A stretch of DNA of 64,000 nucleotides from Bacillus sp. HMF5848 (GCF_003944835.1 NZ_RWIV01000001.1:2209501-2273500), one strand, 5' to 3'. Counted from the first letter of the stretch, positions 1 to 8,810 are shown. Notes: generated by a model from the letters alone, not told the origin. Translations and numbers: made by a program.

Positions 1-358
1 TATCTTTACCTTCTGTTCTAGCTTGAAGTAATGTTCCATTTGATCCTGGTACGCGTATCATATCACCAAACGTACACAAAATTCTATTATCCGTATTGGC
101 TAACTCTAACATTGCGTCTATTGATTTTTGATCAGTTACACATACTGGACAGCCTGGCCCTGAAATTAAATCTACTTTACCTTGCATGATTTTCTTGACG
201 CCAGTCCTTGCGAATGCCATTGTATGTGAGCCGCAGACCTCCATATAGGCAGGGCGTCTTCCGAATTTGTCATGAAATGCATCCGCTATATCATGAACTT
301 TTGTAACAAGCTGTTTGCCTAGCTTAGCATCATGAAATTGATTAAGAATCTCTAGCAT
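1..358 (-). CDS. hypD: HypD, [NiFe]-hydrogenase maturation iron-sulfur protein (N-terminal part; gene runs off the left edge)
   Basis: HypD works with HypC to assemble the Fe(CN)2CO unit of the [NiFe] active site in the cytoplasm. About 119 N-terminal residues are present. They include the family's conserved cysteine segments MEVCGSHT (near residue 45) and GPGCPVC (near 75), which hold the active cysteine and cluster ligands. The ATG at 358 lies inside the end of hypC (17-bp overlap), with GGAGG about 10 bases upstream inside hypC, so the two are probably translationally coupled. It is the last visible gene of the hypABFCD string; hypE would be expected beyond the window. The identification is firm and only the C-terminus is missing. 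Confidence 0.95.
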   Translation of the reverse strand, partial: MLEILNQFHDAKLGKQLVTKVHDIADAFHDKFGRRPAYMEVCGSHTMAFARTGVKKIMQGKVDLISGPGCPVCVTDQKSIDAMLELANTDNRILCTFGDMIRVPGSNGTLLQARTEGKD

Positions 359-566
359 CTACGAGTTTCCTCCATTCCTCAAGACTAACAAGGGCATACT
401 CTTCATCTACAATAGACATCGCTTGACCAGCGTGGACAATAACATAGTCACCAATTTCTGCTTCTGGTACAAATATAATACCAACAGTCATAGTTGAGCC
501 CATGACATCAACAACTGCCGAATACTCATGCTTTTCTAATACTTTTGCTGGAACACCTACACACAT
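342..566 (-). CDS. hypC: HypC/HybG-family hydrogenase assembly chaperone
   Basis: This 74-residue chaperone carries the Fe(CN)2CO precursor between HypD and the hydrogenase large subunit. It begins with the diagnostic MCVGVP, in which Cys2 is the functional cysteine once the start methionine is considered. The small OB-like beta-barrel length is normal for the family. AAAGGAGG sits just upstream of the ATG. The start overlaps the end of hypF by 10 bp and the end overlaps hypD by 17 bp, so the hyp genes form one translationally coupled operon. Nothing unusual is seen. Confidence 0.97.
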   Translation of the reverse strand: MCVGVPAKVLEKHEYSAVVDVMGSTMTVGIIFVPEAEIGDYVIVHAGQAMSIVDEEYALVSLEEWRKLVDARDS

Positions 567-2845
567 GCATCTTTCCTCCTTTGATTAGCAGCAATAATCA
601 ACTGTCCTAATGATAAACCCCCATCATTACATGGCACTTTTTGATGTTCAAAAACTTTATATCCAAGTTTAGTTAATTCATATTTTAGTCGCTTTGTTAA
701 ATAGTTGTTATGAAAACTGCCTCCTGAAAGTACGACGTTGTTACAATCAGCTACCTTCTTGTACATTTGTTTCAAAACTTCTACTATTGCAACAACAATT
801 GTCTCATGAAAATCACCAGCGATTTCTGCGCAGTTACGTCCTTTTAAGGAGTCGTGCACTATGTGCTTTAAAGCATTTGCAAAATTTATTACGAGACTTT
901 GCTCTTCTGTCTCAATTTCAAAAGGATAGGCTGAATATACCCTAGAGTCATCAACTATTTCTGCAAGTCTAATTGCAGGCTCACCATCGTACGTTGCCTT
1001 CTCACATAATTGTAATATAGCACTAATAGCATCAAATAATCTTCCGCATGTCCCCGCATAAGGTGTTTGTAATTTCTTATCAATCATATTTTTCAACACT
1101 TGTATTTGTTGCTTTTTAGTTGGAAAAACAGATTCTGCCAGAGAAGCGCCATCAGGAAGCAAACTAATTAACATTCCAACAGCATTTCGCCAAGGCTCTT
1201 TAATTGCTTGCTCACCGCTAGGTAAAGGTGTGTATTTTAGATGTGCTAAGCGCGTATATTCAGATGCATCTCCTAATAATACTTCAAATCCCCAAATACA
1301 CCCATCATCGCCATATCCTGTTCCATCAAGGATAATGCCATAGCTCTTATCTTTTAGATTATTGTCTTCCATACAAGATACCATATGGGCATGATGATGT
1401 TGCACTGAGATAGTAGGTAAATTAAGTTCTCTAGCAATATACCATGTCTCATAATGTGGGTGGCTATCCACGACAGCGAGTGTAGGCATAATCCCCATCC
1501 AAGTTTTTAAATGCTCATATTCTTGGAGAAAATGGTCGACAACCTCTACGTTAGAAAGTTCACCTATGTGAGGACCGATGAAAATTTGTTCATGTCTTCC
1601 AAATGCAAATGTATTTTTTTGTTGAGATCCTAATGCTACAATTCGATGAACATCAGAAGAGGTTATTATTGGATCTGGTACATATCCCCTTGCTCTTCGA
1701 AAAAAGTGAGGGTTTTCTTCTTGTATTTGAACAACACTATCATCAACTGGATGTAAAATCGGACGGTCATGCGTTAATATATAATCAGCAATATTAGCCA
1801 AATATCTTAATGCCTCCGCATCCTTATATAAAATGGGTAAACCTGATGGATTAGCACTTGTCATGACTAGATACTGTATACCACTATTATGAAATAACAG
1901 ATGATGTAGTGGAGTATATGGTAGCATTACTCCTAATGTTGACATATGAGGTGCAATCGAATCGGCTAGTAGTGATGGATTTTCTTTTTTCATAACAACA
2001 ATGGGACTTTCTGGACTCTTTAAAATTTTATTCTCTTTCTCAGTTAATACAACAATCTCCTTAACTGCTTTTATATGTTTAGCCATAATTGCTAAAGGGC
2101 GATTCGGTCTATTTTTTCTTTGACGTAAAAGTTGTACCGCCTGTTCATTTGTTGCATCACAAGCAAGATGATAGCCACCTAATCCTTTAATAGCTACAAC
2201 GGCTCCTTCTTTTAGCTTTTCTATAACGTTCTGTAATACGTCACCTTCTTCAATAACTGTTTCGGTATTTACATTAAGCAGCTTAAGTGTAGGTCCACAG
2301 GTAGAACAAGCAATAGGTTGAGCATGATGACGTCTATCATATGGATTTTCATATTCATTTCGACAATTATCACATAATTCAAAGGCTGCCATAGAAGTAT
2401 AGGGCCTATCATATGGTAACTCTGAAATAATAGTGTATCTCGGTCCACATTGCGTGCAATTTATAAAAGGATACATGTAACGATTGTCAGTTGGATCAAA
2501 CATCTCTGATAAACACTCATCACATACAGCGGAGTCAATAGGAATAACTAATGAAGACGCACCTGATCTTTCACTATCAATTATATTAAAAGAATTATAG
2601 CCAAATAAATCCGTTTCAAAGTATGAGATATTATCTATTCTTGATAACCTCGGCGATTTATTTTTAATAGACTGAATAAAGGTTAGCATGTTATTGCTTT
2701 CTGCCTCAGCGTGAATGTTAACCCCATCCATATTGTTTTGAACAGTGCCTACAATATTAAATTCATGTGCGATTTGGAATATAAAAGGACGGAATCCTAC
2801 CCCTTGAACCCGTCCTTTTATAATTATCTTTCTTGCGATACGCAT
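557..2845 (-). CDS. hypF: HypF, carbamoyltransferase making the cyanide ligand of [NiFe] hydrogenase
   Basis: HypF transfers carbamoyl from carbamoyl phosphate to the C-terminal cysteine of HypE, the first step in making the CN ligands. The 762 residues match the family length. Domains in order are an acylphosphatase-like domain (about 1-90), two zinc-finger pairs of the C-x2-C type (about 105-180, CDEC, CTQC, CDNC, CSTC), a YrdC-like nucleotide-binding domain (about 200-385), and a Kae1-like C-terminal domain with the metal motif HHHAH and the LDGTGYG and LSGGSFHN segments. The start overlaps the end of hypB by 22 bp with AAGGTG upstream. It lies in the middle of the hyp operon. Confidence 0.97.
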   Translation of the reverse strand: MRIARKIIIKGRVQGVGFRPFIFQIAHEFNIVGTVQNNMDGVNIHAEAESNNMLTFIQSIKNKSPRLSRIDNISYFETDLFGYNSFNIIDSERSGASSLVIPIDSAVCDECLSEMFDPTDNRYMYPFINCTQCGPRYTIISELPYDRPYTSMAAFELCDNCRNEYENPYDRRHHAQPIACSTCGPTLKLLNVNTETVIEEGDVLQNVIEKLKEGAVVAIKGLGGYHLACDATNEQAVQLLRQRKNRPNRPLAIMAKHIKAVKEIVVLTEKENKILKSPESPIVVMKKENPSLLADSIAPHMSTLGVMLPYTPLHHLLFHNSGIQYLVMTSANPSGLPILYKDAEALRYLANIADYILTHDRPILHPVDDSVVQIQEENPHFFRRARGYVPDPIITSSDVHRIVALGSQQKNTFAFGRHEQIFIGPHIGELSNVEVVDHFLQEYEHLKTWMGIMPTLAVVDSHPHYETWYIARELNLPTISVQHHHAHMVSCMEDNNLKDKSYGIILDGTGYGDDGCIWGFEVLLGDASEYTRLAHLKYTPLPSGEQAIKEPWRNAVGMLISLLPDGASLAESVFPTKKQQIQVLKNMIDKKLQTPYAGTCGRLFDAISAILQLCEKATYDGEPAIRLAEIVDDSRVYSAYPFEIETEEQSLVINFANALKHIVHDSLKGRNCAEIAGDFHETIVVAIVEVLKQMYKKVADCNNVVLSGGSFHNNYLTKRLKYELTKLGYKVFEHQKVPCNDGGLSLGQLIIAANQRRKDACV

Positions 2846-3489
2846 GCTTTATAAGCACCTTCTATCCATGAAAACCATTCATCTAATCCTTCCTTACTTC
2901 TTGCTGATACTTTAATTAACTTTGAGTCTGCATTAATACCTTTTAAATCTTCAATTGCCATGTTTACATCAAAATCAAGATAAGGTAATAAGTCAATTTT
3001 ATTTAATAGTACAAGCTCCGTTCTCATAAACATCGTTGGATATTTTGATATTTTATCATTACCTTCCGGAACGCTAAGAACTGCAACCTTATGTGACTGA
3101 CCTAAATCATAGCCAGATGGACAAACAAGATTACCGACATTTTCAATAAACAAAATATCTGTTTCATCAAAATCAAACTCAGGTAATACCGCTGCCACCA
3201 TACGTGCATCTAAATGACAGCCACCGTGGGTATTTATTTGAATAGCATGTGCGCCTAAAGCACGAATTCGGTCTGCATCCTTTTGTGTAGCAAGGTCCCC
3301 TTCAATAACACCTATTCTGTATTTACCAGCTAAGGCTATTAACGTTTCTTCTAGTAACGTAGTTTTACCAGCACCTGGTGAACTCATTACATTCACAACT
3401 AATGTTTTGGTTTTTTCAAATAGCTCTCTATTATAAGAGGCAGCACGATTATTATTCGTTAAGACATCTGTTTGCAATGTTACTTTCAT
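2824..3489 (-). CDS. hypB: HypB, GTPase for nickel insertion into hydrogenase
   Basis: HypB hydrolyses GTP to drive nickel delivery, with HypA, into the hydrogenase large subunit. The protein shows the P-loop SSPGAGKTT, the conserved THGGCHLD segment with the Cys/His metal site at the G-domain interface, and LNKIDLL for guanine recognition. There is no histidine-rich N-terminal stretch, so it is not a nickel-storing type of HypB. I place the start at the ATG at 3489, two bases after the hypA stop, with AAGGGAG 9 bases upstream. An in-frame TTG lies two codons earlier. It overlaps hypF downstream. Confidence 0.96.
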   Translation of the reverse strand: MKVTLQTDVLTNNNRAASYNRELFEKTKTLVVNVMSSPGAGKTTLLEETLIALAGKYRIGVIEGDLATQKDADRIRALGAHAIQINTHGGCHLDARMVAAVLPEFDFDETDILFIENVGNLVCPSGYDLGQSHKVAVLSVPEGNDKISKYPTMFMRTELVLLNKIDLLPYLDFDVNMAIEDLKGINADSKLIKVSARSKEGLDEWFSWIEGAYKACVSQER

Positions 3490-3491
3490 TT

Positions 3492-3845
3492 TCAAGAACT
3501 CCCTTCATATGCTCTAACTTGAAATGTTTCGCCTTGTAGTAAACGTCCACTTGGTATTTTACAAGTTGGGCATTCTGTAAGTTTGTGTGTCGGTACATAT
3601 TCTAAACCGCATATAGTACAAGCTGCTAATGCTTTTTCCCGACATATTATTAATTCGGCAGACTCTGTTAATCTTGTAATCTTTTGTGCTTTAAAAATAT
3701 CAAAAGCCATTTGTAATGCATCTGGTAATGCATTGCTTAAATCGCCAACTATCAGCTCGACAGTTTGTATTTCTTTTACTCCTCTATTTTCAGAATCTTC
3801 CTCTATCAGGTTTAATATGTCTCCCATTAATGCAATTTCGTGCAT
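3492..3845 (-). CDS. hypA: HypA, nickel-binding hydrogenase maturation factor
   Basis: HypA binds nickel through its N-terminal Met-His and hands it to the hydrogenase large subunit together with HypB. The start chosen here (ATG at 3845) gives the required N-terminus MHEIAL. An ATG three codons earlier would bury His2 and lacks good spacing from the AAGGAT upstream. The C-terminal half has the structural zinc site formed by CTIC and CPTC. It is the first gene of the hyp cluster, following a hairpin that separates it from the structural genes. Confidence 0.95.
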   Translation of the reverse strand: MHEIALMGDILNLIEEDSENRGVKEIQTVELIVGDLSNALPDALQMAFDIFKAQKITRLTESAELIICREKALAACTICGLEYVPTHKLTECPTCKIPSGRLLQGETFQVRAYEGSS

Positions 3846-3884
3846 AATTATCATCCTTATGTTATAAAAAATGAAAAAAGAACA

Positions 3885-3922
3885 GGTTCAAACTCCCTTT
3901 TATTCCAGGGCATATCTGAACC
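3885..3922 (-). terminator. Hairpin between hydrogenase structural genes and hypA
   Basis: Arms GGTTCA (3885-3890) and TGAACC (3917-3922) enclose a second short pairing (CCC/GGG). On the minus strand the hairpin is followed by TTCTTTTTTC. This looks like an intrinsic terminator or attenuator after the hyaABCD-like group. It could let the hyp genes be expressed separately or at a lower level. Confidence 0.6.
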
Positions 3923-3934
3923 AGCAACTAAATA

Positions 3935-4345
3935 TTATAATGCAATAAACCACTTTTCATTGTTCATTTGTACATTCAAATCTAAAATAGGTAGGTTACC
4001 GTCATATGTTAAAAATGAATAATACCTATCACAAGTAAAACACCGTATGCATGATTCTGCAGATGATATGTGTAGTAGATTACCACATTCAGAGCAACAC
4101 CCATGAATAGCTTGTAAAGAATTGTCTTTCTTATATAAAATAGTCGGTTGTTTTCCAACTAACCTAAGTTCATATTCCAAAGTTGTTAAGTCAATCTGCT
4201 TTAAAGGATACCAATTGCGGCCACTTGCTACTTCAAGTGCTCTATCAATTTTTTTGATCTCATCATTAATAAATGGGGCACCGATGGCTATGAGTGAATC
4301 TGTAAATCCTTTTCTCATTTCGGAGAAAAACTGAAGACGATTCAC
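3935..4345 (-). CDS. Unrecognised protein of the hydrogenase operon with a C-terminal zinc-ribbon-like cysteine set
   Basis: I do not recognise this 136-residue protein as a named family. It has no signal peptide or membrane segment, so it is probably cytoplasmic. The N-terminal two thirds are mixed charged sequence. The last third holds four cysteines in two pairs, CSEC and CIRC followed by FTC, which resembles a zinc ribbon or rubredoxin-like metal site. The preferred start is GTG at 4345, with GGAGG 8 bases upstream and two bases after the protease stop. An ATG at 4360 would overlap the protease gene. Its place directly after the maturation protease and before hypA suggests a role in hydrogenase assembly or electron transfer. 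That is inference from position only. Confidence 0.8.
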   Translation of the reverse strand: MNRLQFFSEMRKGFTDSLIAIGAPFINDEIKKIDRALEVASGRNWYPLKQIDLTTLEYELRLVGKQPTILYKKDNSLQAIHGCCSECGNLLHISSAESCIRCFTCDRYYSFLTYDGNLPILDLNVQMNNEKWFIAL

Positions 4346-4347
4346 CT

Positions 4348-4836
4348 TTAAGACCTCCATTCATTTACTTGGTTCATAACCTTTTCAACCAATCCCGGCA
4401 ATTGTTCTTTTCCTATTTCTGACAGTTCCACACCTAATTCTAAAGAGGCAGGCTGCATTCCAAACATTATGATGTGTTTTGGATATCTTTCTCTTAATTT
4501 AGCTGCTGATAACACTTCCATAAAACCTATCTGGTGTATAGACATTTTCACTCCAAAATAAGTCGGTATTTGATCGCCGCGAAGCTCTATCAATTCACCA
4601 GGTTTTTTTCCTGCATTTATAGCATCAATAATAATTAAATACTCAGCATCTTCTACAGGACCTAATAATCGCATGGAATCCGTCTGACCATCAATTACTT
4701 CAATATTTTCATATGTTGTAACTAAATCTTCTAAATACGGTAATGCATGAACCCCGATACCTTCATCTTGATAAAGAGTGTTACCTATACCAATTATAGT
4801 AATAACGGGTTTATTTTTTCTTTGTAATTTCGTCAT
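4348..4836 (-). CDS. HyaD/HybD-type hydrogenase maturation endopeptidase
   Basis: This nickel-dependent endopeptidase removes the C-terminal peptide of the large subunit after nickel insertion. The expected metal ligands are visible: Glu in YQDEGIG, Asp in IDAINAG and His in IHQIG. The N-terminal glycine-rich IGIGNTL is also typical. The start is placed at the ATG at 4836, giving MTKLQRKNKPVITIIGIGN. An upstream ATG would add 29 atypical residues inside the cytochrome gene. The gene overlaps the cytochrome b gene by 26 bp, so it is probably co-translated. Its substrate is very likely the large subunit encoded at 5685-7406. Confidence 0.92.
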   Translation of the reverse strand: MTKLQRKNKPVITIIGIGNTLYQDEGIGVHALPYLEDLVTTYENIEVIDGQTDSMRLLGPVEDAEYLIIIDAINAGKKPGELIELRGDQIPTYFGVKMSIHQIGFMEVLSAAKLRERYPKHIIMFGMQPASLELGVELSEIGKEQLPGLVEKVMNQVNEWRS

Positions 4837-5599
4837 AATTGTCACCAACTGATTCCTTAGGTTCTGTTTTGTATCCTGTGATAATGGATGACATTGTTCC
4901 GTTTCGTTGCAAGTAATCTTCACGCCAAGCCATATATATATGAATAATCATGAAAATCATAAAGCCCCAGGCAACTAAATGGTGCCACGAGCGAATTGTA
5001 AAACTATCTCCACCAAATAAATATGGCACCCAAATAAAGAGCTTTCCTAACCAAGATTCTAATTGTGGTTCAAATAGTAAATAATAGCCCGTAAACATAA
5101 TAATTAAAGACCCTATTCCTATAAATATCCAATAGCTTAGTTGCGCTAATGGATTATGTCCGACGTAATGGGGTTTTTCATTTTTCAAAAACAAATAAAA
5201 TTTTAATGTTTCCCACGTTTCTTTCCAGAACCCTTTTTTTAAAGGATTACTAGTGGCATATTGATTACCTACTGCCACCCAATACCAACGGACTAATAGG
5301 TTTAAAGTGAACAAAAAGGCTGTAAAGAAATGAATATACCTTGCCCATCCCATAACGAATGAATAATAAGCTTCTTCTTGGATGGTAGATCCAAAAAATG
5401 GATTAGCGATATAAATGCCTGTTAGCATAAGAATTACAATACATGCTGCATTTATCCAATGAAATACACGAACTGGTAGTTCCCAAACGTATACCTTAAC
5501 GACTTCTTCTGTTACATGATGGACTTTCGGCAAACGATGCTTGTTCGTTATGACCTCGATTCTACTTTTATGATGCGGCTGTGGATTTGGGGTTGACAT
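4811..5599 (-). CDS. Ni/Fe-hydrogenase b-type cytochrome subunit (HyaC/HupC-like)
   Basis: This 262-residue membrane protein anchors the hydrogenase and passes electrons from the small subunit to quinone. Four hydrophobic helices are visible, with candidate haem-ligand histidines in VFHW (helix 1), YIHFF (helix 2) and SWHHLVAW plus IIHIY (helix 4). The N-terminal 40 residues are hydrophilic and longer than in Escherichia coli HyaC. AAGGAGG precedes the ATG. It follows the large subunit after an 85-bp gap and overlaps the protease downstream. The presence of this subunit marks the enzyme as a membrane-bound, respiratory uptake hydrogenase. Confidence 0.93.
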   Translation of the reverse strand: MSTPNPQPHHKSRIEVITNKHRLPKVHHVTEEVVKVYVWELPVRVFHWINAACIVILMLTGIYIANPFFGSTIQEEAYYSFVMGWARYIHFFTAFLFTLNLLVRWYWVAVGNQYATSNPLKKGFWKETWETLKFYLFLKNEKPHYVGHNPLAQLSYWIFIGIGSLIIMFTGYYLLFEPQLESWLGKLFIWVPYLFGGDSFTIRSWHHLVAWGFMIFMIIHIYMAWREDYLQRNGTMSSIITGYKTEPKESVGDNYDEITKKK

Positions 5600-5684
5600 A
5601 AATTTCCCCTCCTTATAAAAATAAGCATAAAAATTATTAAGCTTTATCGCTTATTAACGGTCAAAAAATTTTCCAGTTCTTTGA

Positions 5685-7406
5685 TTAGCCGATTCTTATA
5701 TCTGTTAGTTTGTTGTTTTCTAAATCTGTTAAGTGAACAGCACAAGCTAAACAAGGATCAAATGAGTGAATAATACGTAAAATTTCTAATGGTTGTTCCG
5801 GATCAATCATTTTTGTGCCAATCAACGCTGCTTCGTATGCTCCAATTTGGTTTTTATGATCACGTGGTGATGCATTCCAAGTAGTTGGAACAACTGCTTG
5901 ATAGTTTTTTGTTTTACCATTCTCTATTTCTATCCAATGTCCAAGTGAGCCACGAGGAGCTTCCATCCAGCCAACACCTTTAGCTTGTTTGGGCCAACTC
6001 TCTGGCTCCCACATTGTTCTATCAAAGGTTACACTATTGCCGTTCTTAATGTTATCAAGTAATGTATTCATGTCATCTCGCATCCATTGCGATACTAATA
6101 CTGATTCTAATCCACGAGCAACTGTACGTCCAAGAGCAGATTTTAATGCTGTAATTGGTAAATCTAATTTCTTAAGTGTATCATCAACGAGATCTTTATA
6201 TTCGGTTCTACCTAATGAGTAACCAACAAGCAAGCGAGCAAGTGGTCCCGTTTCCATTGGATGTTCTTTCCACCTTGGTGATTTAAGCCAACTATATTTA
6301 TCCGCTGTGTCAAGGTGGTTATAAGGTGCTTTTGGTCCTGTGTATTTTAAGGTCGTTTCCCCTTCCCATGGGTGTTTTCCAACACCACCTGGAGCCCCTT
6401 CATACGTATACCACGAATAATCAACAAACTCTTGAACTTGTGAAGGATCTTTTGGATCAACTTCTAAAACCTCGTTAAAATTGCCATTTAAAATAACGCC
6501 TCGTGGGAATCTATATGACTTAGGATCATAAATATTGTTTGTTGCGAAATCACCGTAAACTAGATAGTTATCTAATCCACCACCATACGTCCAATCTTTA
6601 TAAAACGAACCTATTGCCATTAAATCAGGAATATAAACCTGATTTACAAATTCCATAGCTTCATTGATTAATTGAGATACATGCATTAATCGTTCTGCGT
6701 GTATGCCATTATCACTGTTTATGTCCAGCGGAGTAGCCATTCCTCCCACAACGTAGTGAGGATGAGGATTTTTACCTCCGAAAATCGTTTGAATTTTTAC
6801 AATCTCTTTTTGCCAATCTAACGCTTCAAGATAATGTGCAACAGCTAAGAGATTAACTTCAGGAGGAAGTTTATAGGCTTTATGTCCCCAATAACCATTT
6901 GCAAAAATACCTAATTGCCCGCTTTCCACTACTTTTTTTACTTTATTTTGGACATCTTTAAAATATCCAGGCGATGATTTTGGCCAATCAGATATTGATT
7001 GTGCCATTTTACTAGTTTCCATTGGATCAGCACTTAATGCACTTACAACATCTACCCAATCAAGTGCGTGTAAATGGTAAAAATGAACAACATGATCGTG
7101 AATAAATAAGGCAGCATTCATAATTTCACGAATTAAGTGCGCGTTTTTAGGGATTTTTATTCCTAGAGCATCCTCCACTGAGCGAATTGATGCAAGTGCA
7201 TGCACGGATGTACACACACCACAAATACGTTGCACAAATGCCCAAACATCACGAGGATCACGGTCTTTAACAATTAACTCAATACCACGCACAGCAGTGC
7301 CAGAGCTAAATGCATCTTTAATCGTACCATTACTATCAACTTCTGCTTCTACACGAAGATGGCCTTCTATCCTAGTTATTGGGTCTACAACTATACGTTC
7401 TGCCAT
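5685..7406 (-). CDS. [NiFe] hydrogenase large (catalytic) subunit
   Basis: This subunit carries the Ni-Fe site that splits H2. Its 573 residues include the N-terminal nickel motif RICGVC (near 60) and the C-terminal motif DPCLACAVH. A 15-residue tail beginning LTDLEN follows and is the peptide removed by the maturation protease. All four nickel-binding cysteines are present. Flanking segments such as EGHLR and the overall length fit group 1 membrane-bound uptake enzymes. A good GAGGTGAT ribosome site precedes the ATG. It is encoded directly after the small subunit and should travel with it through the Tat pathway as a folded dimer. Confidence 0.96.
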   Translation of the reverse strand: MAERIVVDPITRIEGHLRVEAEVDSNGTIKDAFSSGTAVRGIELIVKDRDPRDVWAFVQRICGVCTSVHALASIRSVEDALGIKIPKNAHLIREIMNAALFIHDHVVHFYHLHALDWVDVVSALSADPMETSKMAQSISDWPKSSPGYFKDVQNKVKKVVESGQLGIFANGYWGHKAYKLPPEVNLLAVAHYLEALDWQKEIVKIQTIFGGKNPHPHYVVGGMATPLDINSDNGIHAERLMHVSQLINEAMEFVNQVYIPDLMAIGSFYKDWTYGGGLDNYLVYGDFATNNIYDPKSYRFPRGVILNGNFNEVLEVDPKDPSQVQEFVDYSWYTYEGAPGGVGKHPWEGETTLKYTGPKAPYNHLDTADKYSWLKSPRWKEHPMETGPLARLLVGYSLGRTEYKDLVDDTLKKLDLPITALKSALGRTVARGLESVLVSQWMRDDMNTLLDNIKNGNSVTFDRTMWEPESWPKQAKGVGWMEAPRGSLGHWIEIENGKTKNYQAVVPTTWNASPRDHKNQIGAYEAALIGTKMIDPEQPLEILRIIHSFDPCLACAVHLTDLENNKLTDIRIG

Positions 7407-7420
7407 ATAATCACCTCATT

Positions 7421-7458
7421 AATCTTCTTTGTTATCTTTAATCTTCTTTGTTATCTTT
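7421..7458. repeat. Perfect 19-bp tandem duplication at the end of the hydrogenase small-subunit gene
   Basis: Positions 7421-7439 and 7440-7458 are identical 19-mers (AATCTTCTTTGTTATCTTT). The repeat spans the last codons of the small-subunit gene. The stop codon falls at the junction, so the downstream copy is untranslated. It is probably a replication-slippage duplication. Confidence 0.9.
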
Positions 7459-8499
7459 GTTATTTTTAACAACAGTAGCCGTCGCATGGACCGCTATACC
7501 TGCAACAGTCGCAGCTGCTGCGGCCACACCAACTGTTTCTGGGTTTATTGTTGTTTGTGTTCCAGGTATTTTCGATCTTTTCACGAAGAAAGGACCATTA
7601 TCCCAGAAACCATCTTCAGTGCAACCAATACATGGATTACCCGACTGAATGGGATAACTAACGCCTCCATTCCAACGCATTTCAGCACATGAACTGTATG
7701 TTGTGGGACCTTTACAGCCCAGTTTGTATAAGCAATATCCTTGTTTACTCCCTTCATCATCGAAATTCTCTGCGAATAAACCTGCATCAAAGTACGCACG
7801 ACGATTACATTTATCATGTATACGATGGCGGTAGAATGCTTTAGGCCTTCCTAAATGGTCTAATTCTGGTATGACACCGAAAGTAATGAGATGAGCAATA
7901 ACCCCTGTCATAACTTCTGCTATGGGAGGGCATCCAGGTACTGCTATTATTGGTACATTTCCTACAAAATCTTTAACAGGCTTTGCACCGGTTGGGTTAG
8001 GCTTTGCTGCCGGAATCCCTCCCCAAGTAGAACAACTTCCGTATGTGATAACAGCTTTTGCATTTTTAACGGTTTCTTTTAAAATATCTATACTAGATTT
8101 CCCACCGATAGTTAAATATTCAGCGTGTGCAGGTAAACTCCCCTCAACAGCAACAATATATTCACCAGGATAATTATTAATAGTATGCAGTCTCGCCTCT
8201 TCTACTTGATGACCTGATGCAGCAGAAAGCACCTCTGTGTACTCAAGCGAGATCATATCTAGTAATACACTTTCTGTTTTTGGATGTGATGAACGTATGA
8301 AAGATTCAGAACATCCTGTACAATCTTGAAATTGTAGCCAAATAACAGGAACGCGAATATTCGTTTCCATTGCACGGACAACATTGTTAGTTTGGCTAAA
8401 ATCAAGACCCATTGTGGCTGCAAGTGCTGTACACATTTTCAAAAAGTCACGACGAGAAACACCACGTTCTAGTGCCGTTTCCAATATTGTTTTCCTCAT
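7438..8499 (-). CDS. [NiFe] hydrogenase small subunit with Tat signal and C-terminal membrane anchor
   Basis: This subunit holds the three iron-sulfur clusters that conduct electrons from the active site to cytochrome b. The N-terminus has the twin-arginine signal SRRDFLKM followed by a hydrophobic stretch, so the dimer is exported folded. The proximal-cluster motif reads CTGCSESF, with glycine where oxygen-tolerant enzymes have an extra cysteine. The C-terminus has an alanine/valine-rich hydrophobic helix (about 310-335) typical of membrane-anchored forms. I chose the ATG at 8499, which has GAGGGAGAG upstream. TTG and ATG codons 8 and 7 codons earlier lack a site. It is the first gene of the structural operon. 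Confidence 0.95.
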   Translation of the reverse strand: MRKTILETALERGVSRRDFLKMCTALAATMGLDFSQTNNVVRAMETNIRVPVIWLQFQDCTGCSESFIRSSHPKTESVLLDMISLEYTEVLSAASGHQVEEARLHTINNYPGEYIVAVEGSLPAHAEYLTIGGKSSIDILKETVKNAKAVITYGSCSTWGGIPAAKPNPTGAKPVKDFVGNVPIIAVPGCPPIAEVMTGVIAHLITFGVIPELDHLGRPKAFYRHRIHDKCNRRAYFDAGLFAENFDDEGSKQGYCLYKLGCKGPTTYSSCAEMRWNGGVSYPIQSGNPCIGCTEDGFWDNGPFFVKRSKIPGTQTTINPETVGVAAAAATVAGIAVHATATVVKNNKDNKED

Positions 8500-8529
8500 G
8501 TTACTTCTCTCCCTCGTCATCAAATTAAG

Positions 8530-8682
8530 TTTGTGAATTTTTTAACAAGGATGTTACTTTTCCGATTCAAGAAAAATTATGTTATCGCTTTCAAAATACC
8601 ACATTATAAGCTCATAATCTAAATTTTTAAAAATGTTTCACAAAACTGTCTTATTAAGAAATTCACAAACTTTTTTGTGATA
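8530..8682. promoter_or_regulatory. Upstream region of the hydrogenase operon with TTTGTGAAT-like boxes
   Basis: Between the small-subunit gene and tatA, TTTGTGAAT occurs at 8530-8538 (plus) and 8661-8669 (minus), with a near match TTTGTGAAA at 8636-8644 (minus). The second box forms an inverted pair with TTTGTGA, giving arms TCACAAA/TTTGTGA at 8663-8680. This is the published ResD-type box of Bacillus. An Fnr site of the TGTGA-N6-TCACA type was not seen. Redox-responsive control is inferred. No confident -35/-10 pair was assigned. Confidence 0.5.
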
Positions 8683-8785
8683 TTGTATACCGTATAGGGT
8701 TATGCAAATTATGTAATATTTTTCTAAATTTTTCAGTGACATTTCTCACTCATACTTCTAGCTTACAACACCTGAAAAACAAAAC

Positions 8786-8810
8786 ACTCTTGGATATGAT
8801 ATCCAAGAGT
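8786..8810 (-). terminator. Intrinsic terminator of tatA
   Basis: Ten-base arms ACTCTTGGAT (8786-8795) and ATCCAAGAGT (8801-8810) form a strong hairpin. On the minus strand it is followed by GTTTTGTTTTT. It lies 22 bases past the tatA stop and separates tatA from the hydrogenase operon. Confidence 0.85.

Noticed and set aside
8663..8680. Fnr box in the hydrogenase promoter
   Set aside because: The inverted pair is TCACAAA-N4-TTTGTGA, opposite in orientation to the Fnr/Crp TGTGA-N6-TCACA.
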